The notes beneath the pieces were generated by a model, which had not been told where the DNA came from, did not search any database, and worked only from the letters and a program-made list of their open reading frames with translations. Of a stretch of 64,000 bases of DNA, positions 36,684 to 44,431 are shown piece after piece. Position 1 is the first letter of the stretch. Every line of letters starts with the position of its first letter. The position numbers and the translations under genes were made by a program. Location of the stretch: positions 245,233-309,232 of the forward strand of contig NZ_LMDC01000029.1 of the NCBI RefSeq assembly GCF_001425705.1. Direction: 5' to 3'. The DNA comes from Pelomonas sp. Root1217. Its GTDB lineage: Bacteria > Pseudomonadota > Gammaproteobacteria > Burkholderiales > Burkholderiaceae_C.

Positions 36684-37490
36684 ATGCCCACCTCCGTCTC
36701 GTCGCCCGCGAAAACCGAAAGCCCGCTGCTCATCGACGAGCGGCGCCGGCTGATCCGCGAGCTGGTACAGACGCAGGGCCGCGTCACGGTGGACGAACTG
36801 GCTGATCGCTTCGGCACCTCCGTCGTCACCATCCGCAGCGACCTCAACGCGCTTGCCTCCACCGGCGCTGTGCTGCGCACCCACGGCGGCGCACTGGCCC
36901 AGCGCGACACCGAGGAAGTGCCCATCGGCGTGAAGCAGAAGCTGCGCCACGAGCAGAAGGTGCGCATCGCCACCGAGGCGGCCAAGATGATCCGCGACGG
37001 CGAGACCATTCTGCTGGACTCCGGCTCCACCACCGAAGAGATCGCCAAGCAGATCCGCGGCCTGCGGCTGACGCAGTTGAATGTCATCACCAACGCGCTG
37101 AACATCGCCGCGCTGCTGGCCACGGTGCCGCACGTCAACCTCATCATGCCGGGCGGCCAGTTGCGGCCCAACTCCTTCTCGCTGTCCGGCCCCCAGGCCG
37201 TGGCCGCGTTGCAGGGCCTGTATGCCGACCGCCTCTTCCTCGGCGTCGACAGCCTCGACCCCGACATCGGCCTAATGACGCCGCACCTGCTCGAAGCGCA
37301 GTTGAACGCCCAGATGATGAAGATCAGCCGCCAGGTTGTGGCCGTGGCGGACGCTTCCAAGCTGATGAAGCGCAACCTGTCGGTCATTGCGCCGGTGGAA
37401 CAGCTGGATGTGCTGATCACGGACACCGGGGCAGATCAGGCGATCGTGGATCAGTTGCGGGGGCGGGGGATTGAGGTGGTGTTGGCATAA
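36684..37490 (+). CDS. agaR: DeoR-family regulator, probable AgaR
   Basis: The 268-residue repressor has an N-terminal winged helix (RRRLIRELVQTQGRVTVDEL then FGTSVVTIRSDLNALASTGA) and a DeoR sugar-phosphate sensor domain with LRTHGGALAQ, ILLDSGSTTEEIA and AVADASKLMKRNL. In the family a phosphorylated sugar, here probably a galactosamine or tagatose phosphate, releases the protein from DNA. The ATG at 36684 gives a normal length; a TTG 48 bases further up overlaps the kinase stop. It closes the aga operon and should act on the TTTCG sites at 32069-32269 and before its own start. Confidence 0.88.
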   Translation: MPTSVSSPAKTESPLLIDERRRLIRELVQTQGRVTVDELADRFGTSVVTIRSDLNALASTGAVLRTHGGALAQRDTEEVPIGVKQKLRHEQKVRIATEAAKMIRDGETILLDSGSTTEEIAKQIRGLRLTQLNVITNALNIAALLATVPHVNLIMPGGQLRPNSFSLSGPQAVAALQGLYADRLFLGVDSLDPDIGLMTPHLLEAQLNAQMMKISRQVVAVADASKLMKRNLSVIAPVEQLDVLITDTGADQAIVDQLRGRGIEVVLA

Positions 37491-37504
37491 CGCAAGTTGG
37501 TAGA

Positions 37505-37528
37505 AACTTATCTGCGAACTTATCTGCG
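37505..37528 (+). repeat. 12-bp tandem direct repeat
   Basis: AACTTATCTGCG occurs twice head to tail, just after the regulator gene and before the lower-GC island. It might be a remnant of a junction or a binding site; nothing more can be said. Confidence 0.6.
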
Positions 37529-37668
37529 CAGTACCCGGCACTGAACTTCCGTAACTTTGCACCTTGTGCGATCGCATTTCGTTGGCATAGTGGCGGTGTA
37601 AAGCTTGCCCCCACGGGGACATTGCGCCAAGGGCGCCTTTGCCGCCTACAACGGGAGATTTGCCGACC

Positions 37669-38136
37669 ATGGATGAGACTAGCAGAGCAGCCCTTGATCT
37701 GCTTCGTAGAGACGACAAGATTGATTGGGTACTAAGCCATCTGGTGTCTTCCTTCTCGGAAGGCATTGCCCAAAGCGCCAAAGAGCGTGGGAGCCTCGCT
37801 CAGGTGGACTTTCAACTTGCCTCCTTCGATATGACTTCGAAAGAGCGAACAAAGAGGGAAAAGTACGAAACCTCTAGGCCGTATGAAGAAGCGGAAAAGC
37901 TTGAATTAATTACTTTTGCTTTACATGAGGTTTTCGTGACGCTACCTGAGATTCAAGCGGCGACTGCAAAGGCACTTACGGAATTGGGCGCGACTTCAAC
38001 CCGAATTGAATTCGATGCACCAGATGACGAAGAGCGCACGGATGGCTCCTACGCTGTAGATGTAGCGCCTAACACGGAGAATTTGGCGGATCTTCGGCAG
38101 CGATTTGCTTCTTTCACTCAGAAGCTTGAGTCATGA
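37669..38136 (+). CDS. Unknown protein, first gene of a lower-GC pair
   Basis: A 155-residue acidic, soluble protein (MDETSRAALDLLRRDDKIDW at the start). It is predicted mostly helical with heptad-like stretches (LELITFALHEVFVTLPEIQ) and an acidic segment DAPDDEERTDG. No family is recognised. Codons with A or T at the third position are far more common than in neighbouring genes, a sign of transfer. GGGAG eleven bases before the ATG supports the start, and its stop overlaps the start of the candidate nuclease gene (ATGA). The tight coupling implies a two-protein system, for example a defence or toxin-antitoxin pair. Confidence 0.7.
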   Translation: MDETSRAALDLLRRDDKIDWVLSHLVSSFSEGIAQSAKERGSLAQVDFQLASFDMTSKERTKREKYETSRPYEEAEKLELITFALHEVFVTLPEIQAATAKALTELGATSTRIEFDAPDDEERTDGSYAVDVAPNTENLADLRQRFASFTQKLES

Positions 38137-38801
38137 CTGCGCTTGCTGATCTAGAAGCGGCTTACAACGCAACGCTTGCTGGTCATGCCCCCGTCGCAAG
38201 TGGAGGGCAGGCAAACGATGCGTTCGAAATATACGTATTGACTTTGGCACTACGAGCGGCAAAAGAAGAAGGCGCGGCAATAACGTTCCAATCGGCGCTA
38301 GGAAATATAAACCCCTCACCACTTAGATTTCGAACAGCTCCCGGCCGGATCTATTCCCCGACGAAAGACTATACCCACGCCAGAATTGACTTTCCAAGCG
38401 GACTCTCATATGAAGCGCACATTGGAATCTATATAGAAGGTTTGGCTGGAGTTTTACATGAGTGCGACTTAGCGGTCATGGAACAAGCTGAAGGCGCCTT
38501 CTGCCGACGAAACTGGGTGCACCCTAAAAAAGCCGCTGTACTTCTCACAGCCGAGTGCAAGTTCTATACCGGGAAGCTAGGAATCGCCCTGGGAAGGGAG
38601 TTTCTCGGCACAACCGCAGATCTCGGCGCTGAAGGGAGATTCATGCTGAGCAATAGTGATGGCCGCTCAGTTGATCGGGTGTTGGCTCACCACAAGAGAA
38701 AGAGGCATTTCGGGCTAACGCCGTTAAACCCAGACGCAGAGATTCAGGTAATCGCGCAATTCAGAGAGGTCTTTCGCAATGCCCAAGCTAAGCGGCGATA
38801 G
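38133..38801 (+). CDS. Candidate PD-(D/E)XK nuclease-like protein
   Basis: A 222-residue protein of unknown family. The spacing of acidic residues suggests a restriction-endonuclease fold: an N-terminal helix AFEIYVLTLALRAAKEEG, a strand region SYEAHIGIYIE, then VLHECDLAVMEQ (D112) and LLTAECKFYTG (E141, K143). A D followed by ExK about 30 residues later on adjacent strands is the PD-(D/E)XK signature. Basic residues later (HHKRKRHFGLTP) could contact DNA. It is translated together with the preceding unknown gene and, like it, has low-GC codon use. A defence role is inference; the motif alone could arise by chance, so the assignment is provisional. Confidence 0.6.
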   Translation: MTALADLEAAYNATLAGHAPVASGGQANDAFEIYVLTLALRAAKEEGAAITFQSALGNINPSPLRFRTAPGRIYSPTKDYTHARIDFPSGLSYEAHIGIYIEGLAGVLHECDLAVMEQAEGAFCRRNWVHPKKAAVLLTAECKFYTGKLGIALGREFLGTTADLGAEGRFMLSNSDGRSVDRVLAHHKRKRHFGLTPLNPDAEIQVIAQFREVFRNAQAKRR

Positions 38802-38857
38802 TGCTGATCGACCAAGCCTCACGCCGGCATCACCGCCGTCACCTCTGATGAGAACAG

Positions 38858-40045
38858 TTACGGCTCTTCCGAGCCTTCACCCGTTGCGACGCCATGCGTC
38901 CAGCCGGGCACGTTGACGTAGTAGCGCAAGGCCTTGCCAGCGCCCGTGCTCCAGAGTTGCCCCCGCTTGACCATCTCGGCCAGATCCCGAGTGGCCGTGG
39001 CCTTGGACGCACCGGTCATCTTCATGTACTTCTCGGCGTTGAGCCCGCCCAGGAAACCGCCGTCACCGTCGTCGAGCAAACGCTGCAACACCTTGCGCTG
39101 GCGCTCAGGCAGCCCGGCGATCCCGTGGTGCTCCGCAAACCGGCGCTTCACGAGGGCGATGTCCATCGTGGCGCTGGCCGCCGAGTAGGCGGCAGCACAC
39201 TGCTGCGCGAACCATTGGACCCAACTCGTCACGTCCATGCCGCCACGCTGGCAGAGGTTTAACTGGTCGTAGTAGTCGGAGCGGCGCTCCAGCAGTTGCC
39301 GCGACAGGCTGAACAGCCTGACCGGCGTGCTGAGGTGCTGGGCCACGGCCATGTCGACGAGGGCGCGGCCGATGCGGCCGTTGCCGTCCTCGAACGGGTG
39401 GATGCTTTCAAACCAAAGGTGGGCGATGGCGGCACGCGCAAGGCCGTCCAGGCGTGCCGCCGAGGAAGCGCCGCCGGGCGCGGTGTCGTTGAACCAGTTG
39501 ATGAAGCGCGCCATGTGCCGCGGCACTTCGGCCGATGGCGGCGCCTCGTAGTGGACGACCTCGCGGCCGGGCAGGCCGCTGATGATCTGCATCGGGTCTT
39601 TGTGATCCCGATAGCGGCCCACGGCGATGCGTTGAACACCTGAAGTGCCGCCCGGAAACAGCGCCGATTGCCAGCGGCAAAGCCGGTCTTCGTCGAGCGC
39701 CGCGCCCGCTGCGGTGGTTGCGTCGTGAACGACAGCGACCAGACCGTCCACGGCACGGTCGATGAGCCCTGGCGCCTCCAAGCCCATCCGGCGCATGACC
39801 GACGACCTGACGGCGTCCAGCGACAGCCGCTCCCCTTCAATGGCCGCCGTGGTCAGCACCTCGTCGGCCATCGAGTCGAGCGCGACGTCGCTGGTACCCG
39901 TGAAGCCGATGGCTGCAGCCTTGCCTTCCATGACGCCATGCAAACGGTAGGCCTGGGCCAGGTCGGCGCTGACGGCCGCATTGTCGTAAACGAAGTCCGG
40001 CCAGTCAGCGCGAAGCCAGTTCCAGGGGCGTGCTCTCGCGATCAT
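38858..40045 (-). CDS. Fic-family AMPylase with inhibitory helix and winged-helix tail
   Basis: A protein of 395 residues that transfers AMP or a related group to a target. The Fic core motif HPFEDGNGRIGR begins at H216. The N-terminal inhibitory motif TTAAIEGE (E70) places it in the class whose activity is restrained by an internal helix. PWNWLRADWPDFVYD at the start fits the DUF4172-type lead, and the C-terminus (GASKATATRDLAEMVKRGQL) is a winged-helix DNA-binding domain. The ATG at 40045 is used; a TTG three codons up is possible. Both lack a good ribosome-binding site. Tandem palindromes abut the start, so the protein may control its own gene. Confidence 0.9.
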   Translation of the reverse strand: MIARARPWNWLRADWPDFVYDNAAVSADLAQAYRLHGVMEGKAAAIGFTGTSDVALDSMADEVLTTAAIEGERLSLDAVRSSVMRRMGLEAPGLIDRAVDGLVAVVHDATTAAGAALDEDRLCRWQSALFPGGTSGVQRIAVGRYRDHKDPMQIISGLPGREVVHYEAPPSAEVPRHMARFINWFNDTAPGGASSAARLDGLARAAIAHLWFESIHPFEDGNGRIGRALVDMAVAQHLSTPVRLFSLSRQLLERRSDYYDQLNLCQRGGMDVTSWVQWFAQQCAAAYSAASATMDIALVKRRFAEHHGIAGLPERQRKVLQRLLDDGDGGFLGGLNAEKYMKMTGASKATATRDLAEMVKRGQLWSTGAGKALRYYVNVPGWTHGVATGEGSEEP

Positions 40046-40104
40046 GAGCCGCAATTTAGCACTATCGGCTCAAAATGTGAGCCGAATTACCAGAATTGCG
40101 GCTC
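40046..40104. promoter_or_regulatory. Tandem palindromes at the fic start
   Basis: GAGCCG-14-CGGCTC occurs twice: 40046-40071 and 40079-40104, 33 bases apart. The outer arms GAGCCGCAATT and AATTGCGGCTC are perfectly inverted over the whole 59 bases. The array begins at the base beside the fic start codon and reaches the end of the downstream ridA-like gene. The layout is that of a strong autorepressor site. Confidence 0.7.
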
Positions 40105-40531
40105 AAGCGCCCTGGCCTGCAGCCTCCGGCACCACCGCCGTCACCTCGATCTCCACCTTCGCCCGGTCCTCCATCAACGCCGCCACCTGCACGGCGCTCA
40201 TGGCGATGCCGTAGTCGCGGCCCAGCACGTCGCGGTAGGCTTGGCCCACCTCGCGGCCGCGGGCGATGTATTCGCGCTTGTCGATGAGGTACCAGGTCAT
40301 GCGCACGATGTGCTCCGGCTGGGCTTGCGCCTCGGCCAGCACGGCGCGGATGTTGAGCAGGGTTTGGCGCACCTGGGCGATGAAGTCATCGCTGTCGAAC
40401 TCGCAGCGCTCGTTCCAGCCGATCTGGCCGGCGACAAAGACCTGGCGGCCGCTGGCCGCCACGCCGTTGGCATAGCCGCGCGGCGGGGTCCAGCTGGCGG
40501 GCTGCAGGATCTGCTTGTGGTTGTTGCTCAT
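40103..40531 (-). CDS. RidA/YjgF-family deaminase
   Basis: The 142-residue protein has the RidA pattern: PPRGYANGVAASGRQVFVAGQIG, then QTLLNIRAVLAEAQAQPEHIVRMTWYL and AMSAVQVAALMEDRAKVEIEVTAV, with the Arg of EDRAKVEIE in the place of the catalytic arginine. RidA proteins hydrolyse reactive enamines or imines. As the last gene of the 2-aminobenzoate cluster, overlapped by the thioesterase gene (ATGA), it probably helps to release ammonia from the amino-bearing intermediates made by the monooxygenase/reductase, or protects from them. Confidence 0.85.
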   Translation of the reverse strand: MSNNHKQILQPASWTPPRGYANGVAASGRQVFVAGQIGWNERCEFDSDDFIAQVRQTLLNIRAVLAEAQAQPEHIVRMTWYLIDKREYIARGREVGQAYRDVLGRDYGIAMSAVQVAALMEDRAKVEIEVTAVVPEAAGQGA

Positions 40532-40965
40532 GGTGTGTCTGTCTCCTGTTGTGCGGCGAGCGAGCGCTCCAGCGCGGCACGCAGATCGGCGGGAAAGGCC
40601 TGGGGCTTGTGGGTCGCCAGCGAGGTGCAGACCAGCACGTGCGTGAACTCGACGCGCGGGCCATCGTCGCCATCGAAGGCGATGCGCAATGTCATCGAGC
40701 CGCCGCCGAGGCGCTGGAAGTGGATGGACTGCTGCAGGCGGTCGCCATGGCGGCTGACGCGCAGGAAGCGGGTGTCGAGCTGCGCGGTCGGTATGCCGAC
40801 GCCGCGCTGGCCGATCAGCACGTCGAAGGGCAGGCCCAGCGCGCGCGCGAACCAGTCCTCGATCAGCTCGTTGAGCATCTCAAAGTAGCGCGGGTAGAAG
40901 ACGATGCCGGCCGGGTCGCAATGGCCGAAGCGCACGAGTTGTTCGCGTTGAAAAGCGATGTTCAT
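40528..40965 (-). CDS. 4-hydroxybenzoyl-CoA thioesterase-family protein
   Basis: A 145-residue hotdog-fold enzyme. The active-site helix region reads FGHCDPAGIVFYPRYFEMLN, with the Asp of HCDPAG as the likely catalytic residue, followed by the long helix IEDWFARAL. Later strands include GIPTAQLDTRFLRVSRHGD and MTLRIAFDG. It would hydrolyse an acyl- or aroyl-CoA, either to recycle CoA when the pathway backs up or as a regular step. It follows the transporter genes in the same strand with a palindromic repeat in the gap. Confidence 0.85.
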   Translation of the reverse strand: MNIAFQREQLVRFGHCDPAGIVFYPRYFEMLNELIEDWFARALGLPFDVLIGQRGVGIPTAQLDTRFLRVSRHGDRLQQSIHFQRLGGGSMTLRIAFDGDDGPRVEFTHVLVCTSLATHKPQAFPADLRAALERSLAAQQETDTP

Positions 40966-40983
40966 CTCGGCAGTCCTGGAACA

Positions 40984-41058
40984 CAGCCGCAGAGCCACAG
41001 AGACACAGAGGAGCCTTCATCCCGCTGCCTCTGTGTCTCCGTGCCTCTGTGGCTCTGT
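40984..41058. repeat. CACAGAGG palindromic repeat, copy B
   Basis: AGCCACAGAGACACAGAGG and CCTCTGTGTCTCCGTGCCTC with TGTGGCTCTGT form the two arms. It fills the gap between the livF stop and the thioesterase start, so in the transcript it would be a strong hairpin between transporter and enzyme genes. Confidence 0.8.
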
Positions 41059-41070
41059 TTGGATCTCATT

Positions 41071-41781
41071 TCAGACTCCCACGTGCTTCTGCCACAACGT
41101 CGGGTCGGCCGCCAGCGCCGCCGACGGGCCGGCCCAGGCCACGCGGCCGCGCTCGACGACGGTGTGGTGGTCGGCCAGGCGGATCAGCCGTTGCACATAC
41201 TTGTCGACGACGAGGATGGTCTGGCCGGCGGCGCGCAGCAAATCCAGGCAGCGCCAGATCTCCTCGCGCACCAGCGGCGCCAGGCCTTCGGTCGCTTCGT
41301 CCAGCACCAGCAGGCGCGGGTTGGTGACGAGGGCGCGGCCAATGGCCAGCATCTGCTGCTCGCCGCCGGACAGCTGCTGGCCCATGTGTGCGGCGCGCTC
41401 GGCCAGGCGCGGGAAGAGGCCGTAGACGCGCTCCATCGTCCACGGCTCGGCCGCGCCGCTGCGGTTGGCCGCGAAGGCACGCAGGTGCTCGTGCACGCTG
41501 AGGTTGGGGAAGACCTGCCGCCCCTCCGGCACCAGCGCCAGCCCCAGCCGTGCGATGCGGTCGGCTGGCCAGCCGGTGACGTCCTGGCCGCAGAACACGA
41601 TGCGGCCGCTGCTGGGTGCCATCCAGCCGCACAGGCAGCGCAGCAGCGTGCTCTTGCCCATGCCGTTGCGGCCGAGCAGCGTCGCGACCTCGCCGGCCTG
41701 CATGCTGAGGTTCAGGCCGAAAAGCACCTGGCTGGCGCCGTAGCCGGCTTGCAGGTCCCTGATCTCGAGCACGGCCGTCAT
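41071..41781 (-). CDS. livF: Branched-chain amino acid-type ABC transporter, ATPase LivF
   Basis: A 236-residue ATPase with Walker A GRNGMGKST, signature LSGGEQQML and Walker B LLVLDEATEG. The short length and the lack of the C-terminal LivG extension identify it as LivF. Its start overlaps the livG stop (ATGA). In this operon the importer probably takes up 2-aminobenzoate rather than amino acids, as Liv-type systems beside aromatic-acid genes commonly do. Confidence 0.92.
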   Translation of the reverse strand: MTAVLEIRDLQAGYGASQVLFGLNLSMQAGEVATLLGRNGMGKSTLLRCLCGWMAPSSGRIVFCGQDVTGWPADRIARLGLALVPEGRQVFPNLSVHEHLRAFAANRSGAAEPWTMERVYGLFPRLAERAAHMGQQLSGGEQQMLAIGRALVTNPRLLVLDEATEGLAPLVREEIWRCLDLLRAAGQTILVVDKYVQRLIRLADHHTVVERGRVAWAGPSAALAADPTLWQKHVGV

Positions 41782-42530
41782 TGCACCGCCTCCAGCTCAT
41801 CCCCGAGGTAGGCGCGCTTCACCTCGGCATGTTCCCGGATCTCAGCCGGCGTGCCGCTGGCAATGACGCGGCCGGCCACCAGCGTGGAGATGCGGTCGGC
41901 AAGGCGGAAAACGGCGTCCATGTCGTGCTCGACGAGCAGCAGCGTCAGGCCCTCGGCCTTCAGCGCCTGCAGCAGCTCGACCATGCGAGCCGACTCGTCC
42001 GGCCCCATGCCGGCCAGCGGCTCGTCCAGCAGCAGCAGGCGCGGCCGCGCCGCCAGTGCGAGGCCGACTTCGAGCTGGCGTTGCTCACCGTGGGCCAGTT
42101 CTCCGGCGATGCGGTTGGCATGGGCACTCAGCCCGACGCGTGCGAGCAGCGCATCGGCTTCTGCATGCGCTGCCGCGTCGGCGCGCGCGCTGCGCCACCA
42201 CGACGGCGCGCCCTCGCGCCGCGCCAGCACGGCGAGCACGAGGTTGTCGCGCACCGAGCAGGGCTTGAAGAGGTTGGTGATCTGGAAGCTGCGCACCAGG
42301 CCAGCCTGCACACGGCGGGCCATGCCATGCCGCGTGACGTCCTGCCCGTCAAAGATGATGGCGCCTGCGTCAGGCGCGAGCGCGCCGGAGATCTGGTGGA
42401 TCAGCGTCGTCTTGCCGGCGCCGTTGGGGCCGATCAGCGCGTGCAGCTCGCCCGGCCGCACCTCGAAGCTCGCGCCGTCGGTCGCGGCCAGCGCGCCGAA
42501 GCGCTTGATGAGGTGTTTGACCTCAAGCAC
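41778..42530 (-). CDS. livG: Branched-chain amino acid-type ABC transporter, ATPase LivG
   Basis: A 250-residue ATPase: Walker A GPNGAGKTT, signature LAHGEQRQLE, Walker B LLLLDEPLAGM, and a LivG-type C-terminal ISTLVAGRVIASGTPAEI followed by VKRAYLGDE. The GTG at 42530 is chosen because it begins the usual LEVKHLIKRFGAL sequence and overlaps the end of livM by eight bases; no ATG is in frame near it. Confidence 0.9.
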   Translation of the reverse strand: MLEVKHLIKRFGALAATDGASFEVRPGELHALIGPNGAGKTTLIHQISGALAPDAGAIIFDGQDVTRHGMARRVQAGLVRSFQITNLFKPCSVRDNLVLAVLARREGAPSWWRSARADAAAHAEADALLARVGLSAHANRIAGELAHGEQRQLEVGLALAARPRLLLLDEPLAGMGPDESARMVELLQALKAEGLTLLLVEHDMDAVFRLADRISTLVAGRVIASGTPAEIREHAEVKRAYLGDELEAVQ

Positions 42531-43473
42531 GGCGCCAAACTCCAGCCAACCCGCGAGGCGCGTACAGCACGACGAGCAGCAGCAGCGCGCCCAAGCCGAG
42601 CTGCCAATGCAGGGTGTAGCCGGACAGCAGCTCCTCCAGCAGCAGCAGCGCCAGCGCACCCAATGGCCCGCCCCACAGCGCGCCCGCGCCGCCGATGATG
42701 ACCATCACCATCAGCTGGCCGGACTGCGACCAGTGCATCAGGTGGGGTGACACCAGGCCGTTCAGGTTGGCCAGCATGGCGCCCGCCAGGCCGGCGATAG
42801 CGCCCGCGACCACGAAGGCCTGCCAGCGCAGCGCGAACACCCGGCCACCGGCGGCGGCCACGCGCACCTCGTTCTCGCGCGCGCCCTGCAGCAGCCAGCC
42901 GAAGGGCGAGTTCACCAGCCGCTGCAAGCCGGCCATGACGAGGGCGAAGAGTCCGAGCGCCACCCAGTAGAAGCTCGCGTCGTCCTTCAAGTCCAGGCCG
43001 AAACCAAAGGCGGAACGCTGCGCCAGCGCCAGGCCGTCGTCACCGCCATAGGCCTTCAGCGACACGGCCACGTAATAGAACATCTGGGCGAAGGCCAGCG
43101 TGATCATGATGAAGTAGACGCCGCGCGTGCGCAGGCTGATCGCGCCGATCACTGCCGCTGCGATTGCACCGACAACCATTGCCACTGGCCAGGCGATCCA
43201 GGCGGATGTGATGCCTGCATCCATCAGCACCGCGACCGTGTAGGCTCCCAGGCCGATGTAGGCCGCATGCCCAAAGCTCACGAGCCCGCCGAAGCCGAGG
43301 ATGAGATTCAGGCTGGACGCCGCGATGGCGAAGATGAGGATGCGCGTGCCGACGACCGTGTAGAACTCCAGGCCCATGGCCTGCAGCAGCGGCGGCAGCG
43401 CAGCCAGAAGGGCCAGCAGGGGCCAGATCCAACGGCCAAGCCTGCGGTGGTGGAGGCTGCGAGCTTCAGCCAT
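42523..43473 (-). CDS. livM: Branched-chain amino acid-type ABC transporter, permease LivM
   Basis: A 316-residue inner-membrane permease with eight or nine hydrophobic segments and the LivM hallmarks SSLNLILGFGGLVSFGHAAY, RTRGVYFIMITLAFAQMF and LAGAMLANLNG. It overlaps livH by eight bases and livG by eight bases. With LivH it forms the membrane channel of the importer. Confidence 0.92.
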   Translation of the reverse strand: MAEARSLHHRRLGRWIWPLLALLAALPPLLQAMGLEFYTVVGTRILIFAIAASSLNLILGFGGLVSFGHAAYIGLGAYTVAVLMDAGITSAWIAWPVAMVVGAIAAAVIGAISLRTRGVYFIMITLAFAQMFYYVAVSLKAYGGDDGLALAQRSAFGFGLDLKDDASFYWVALGLFALVMAGLQRLVNSPFGWLLQGARENEVRVAAAGGRVFALRWQAFVVAGAIAGLAGAMLANLNGLVSPHLMHWSQSGQLMVMVIIGGAGALWGGPLGALALLLLEELLSGYTLHWQLGLGALLLLVVLYAPRGLAGVWRRA

Positions 43474-44386
43474 GGGCGGGGAAGAGGCCGCGCGGTTTCC
43501 AGAACAGGATGGCGGCCATCAGCACATAGATGAGGATGGACGCCAGCGCCGGGCCGAGGTTGGACGCGACCTCAGGCGAAGCGAGCTGGCGCAGAGCGGC
43601 GGGCAGCAGCGTGCGGCTGGCGGTGTCCACCAGGCCGACGAGCAGCGAGCCCACCAGCGCCCCGCGCACCGAGCCGATGCCGCCAACGACGATGACGACG
43701 AAGGCCAGGATGAGGATGCTCTCGCCCATGCCGACCTGAACAGCCAGCAGCGGTCCGAGCAGCGCGCCCGCCAGCGCGCACAGCGCAGCGCCCAGGCCGA
43801 ACACGGCGGTGAACAGCTTGCGGATGTCGACGCCCATGGCGGTGGCCATCTGGCGGTTGGACGCACCGGCACGCACCCACATGCCGGCGCGGGTGCGGGT
43901 GACGAGCACCCACATCAGGAGTGCGACGGCGAGGCCGACGCCGATGATGAGCAGGCGGTAGGCCGGATAGAACAGGCCGGGCAGCAGTTCGACCGGGCCG
44001 GACAGCGCGGCGGGCGTGTTGAGCATCAAGGGCTGGTCGCCCCAGAGGATGCGGACGCCTTCGTTGAGCATCAGGATGAGGGCGAAGGTGGCGAGGACCT
44101 GGCTGAGGTGGTCGCGGGCGTAGAGGCGGCGGAGCAGCGTGACTTCGAGGGCCATCCCGAGGATGGCGGTGCCGGCGATGGCTGCGATCACTGCGAGTGC
44201 GAATGACCCGGTCGCGGCGGCCGTGGCGGCAGCAAGATAGGCGCCGACCATGTACAGCGAGCCATGCGCCAGGTTGATCATGTCCATGATGCCGAACACG
44301 AGCGTCAGGCCGGCGGCGAGCAGGAAAAGCATCAGGCCGAATTGGAGGCCGTTGAGGAGTTGCTCGGTGATGAGGATCCAGTCCAT
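43466..44386 (-). CDS. livH: Branched-chain amino acid-type ABC transporter, permease LivH
   Basis: A 306-residue permease with the LivH start (EQLLNGLQFGLMLFLLAAGL), the FGIMDMINLAHGSLYMVGAY motif and MWVRAGASNRQMATAMGV. It would pair with LivM. Its gene is separated from livK by 609 bases holding an inverted-repeat element, yet all other neighbours overlap, so the element has probably been inserted into a formerly compact operon. Confidence 0.92.
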   Translation of the reverse strand: MDWILITEQLLNGLQFGLMLFLLAAGLTLVFGIMDMINLAHGSLYMVGAYLAAATAAATGSFALAVIAAIAGTAILGMALEVTLLRRLYARDHLSQVLATFALILMLNEGVRILWGDQPLMLNTPAALSGPVELLPGLFYPAYRLLIIGVGLAVALLMWVLVTRTRAGMWVRAGASNRQMATAMGVDIRKLFTAVFGLGAALCALAGALLGPLLAVQVGMGESILILAFVVIVVGGIGSVRGALVGSLLVGLVDTASRTLLPAALRQLASPEVASNLGPALASILIYVLMAAILFWKPRGLFPAHG

Positions 44387-44431
44387 GGTGGGCGTGGCGC
44401 TCGCTACTTCTGGTTGTTGGCCAGTACGGTG

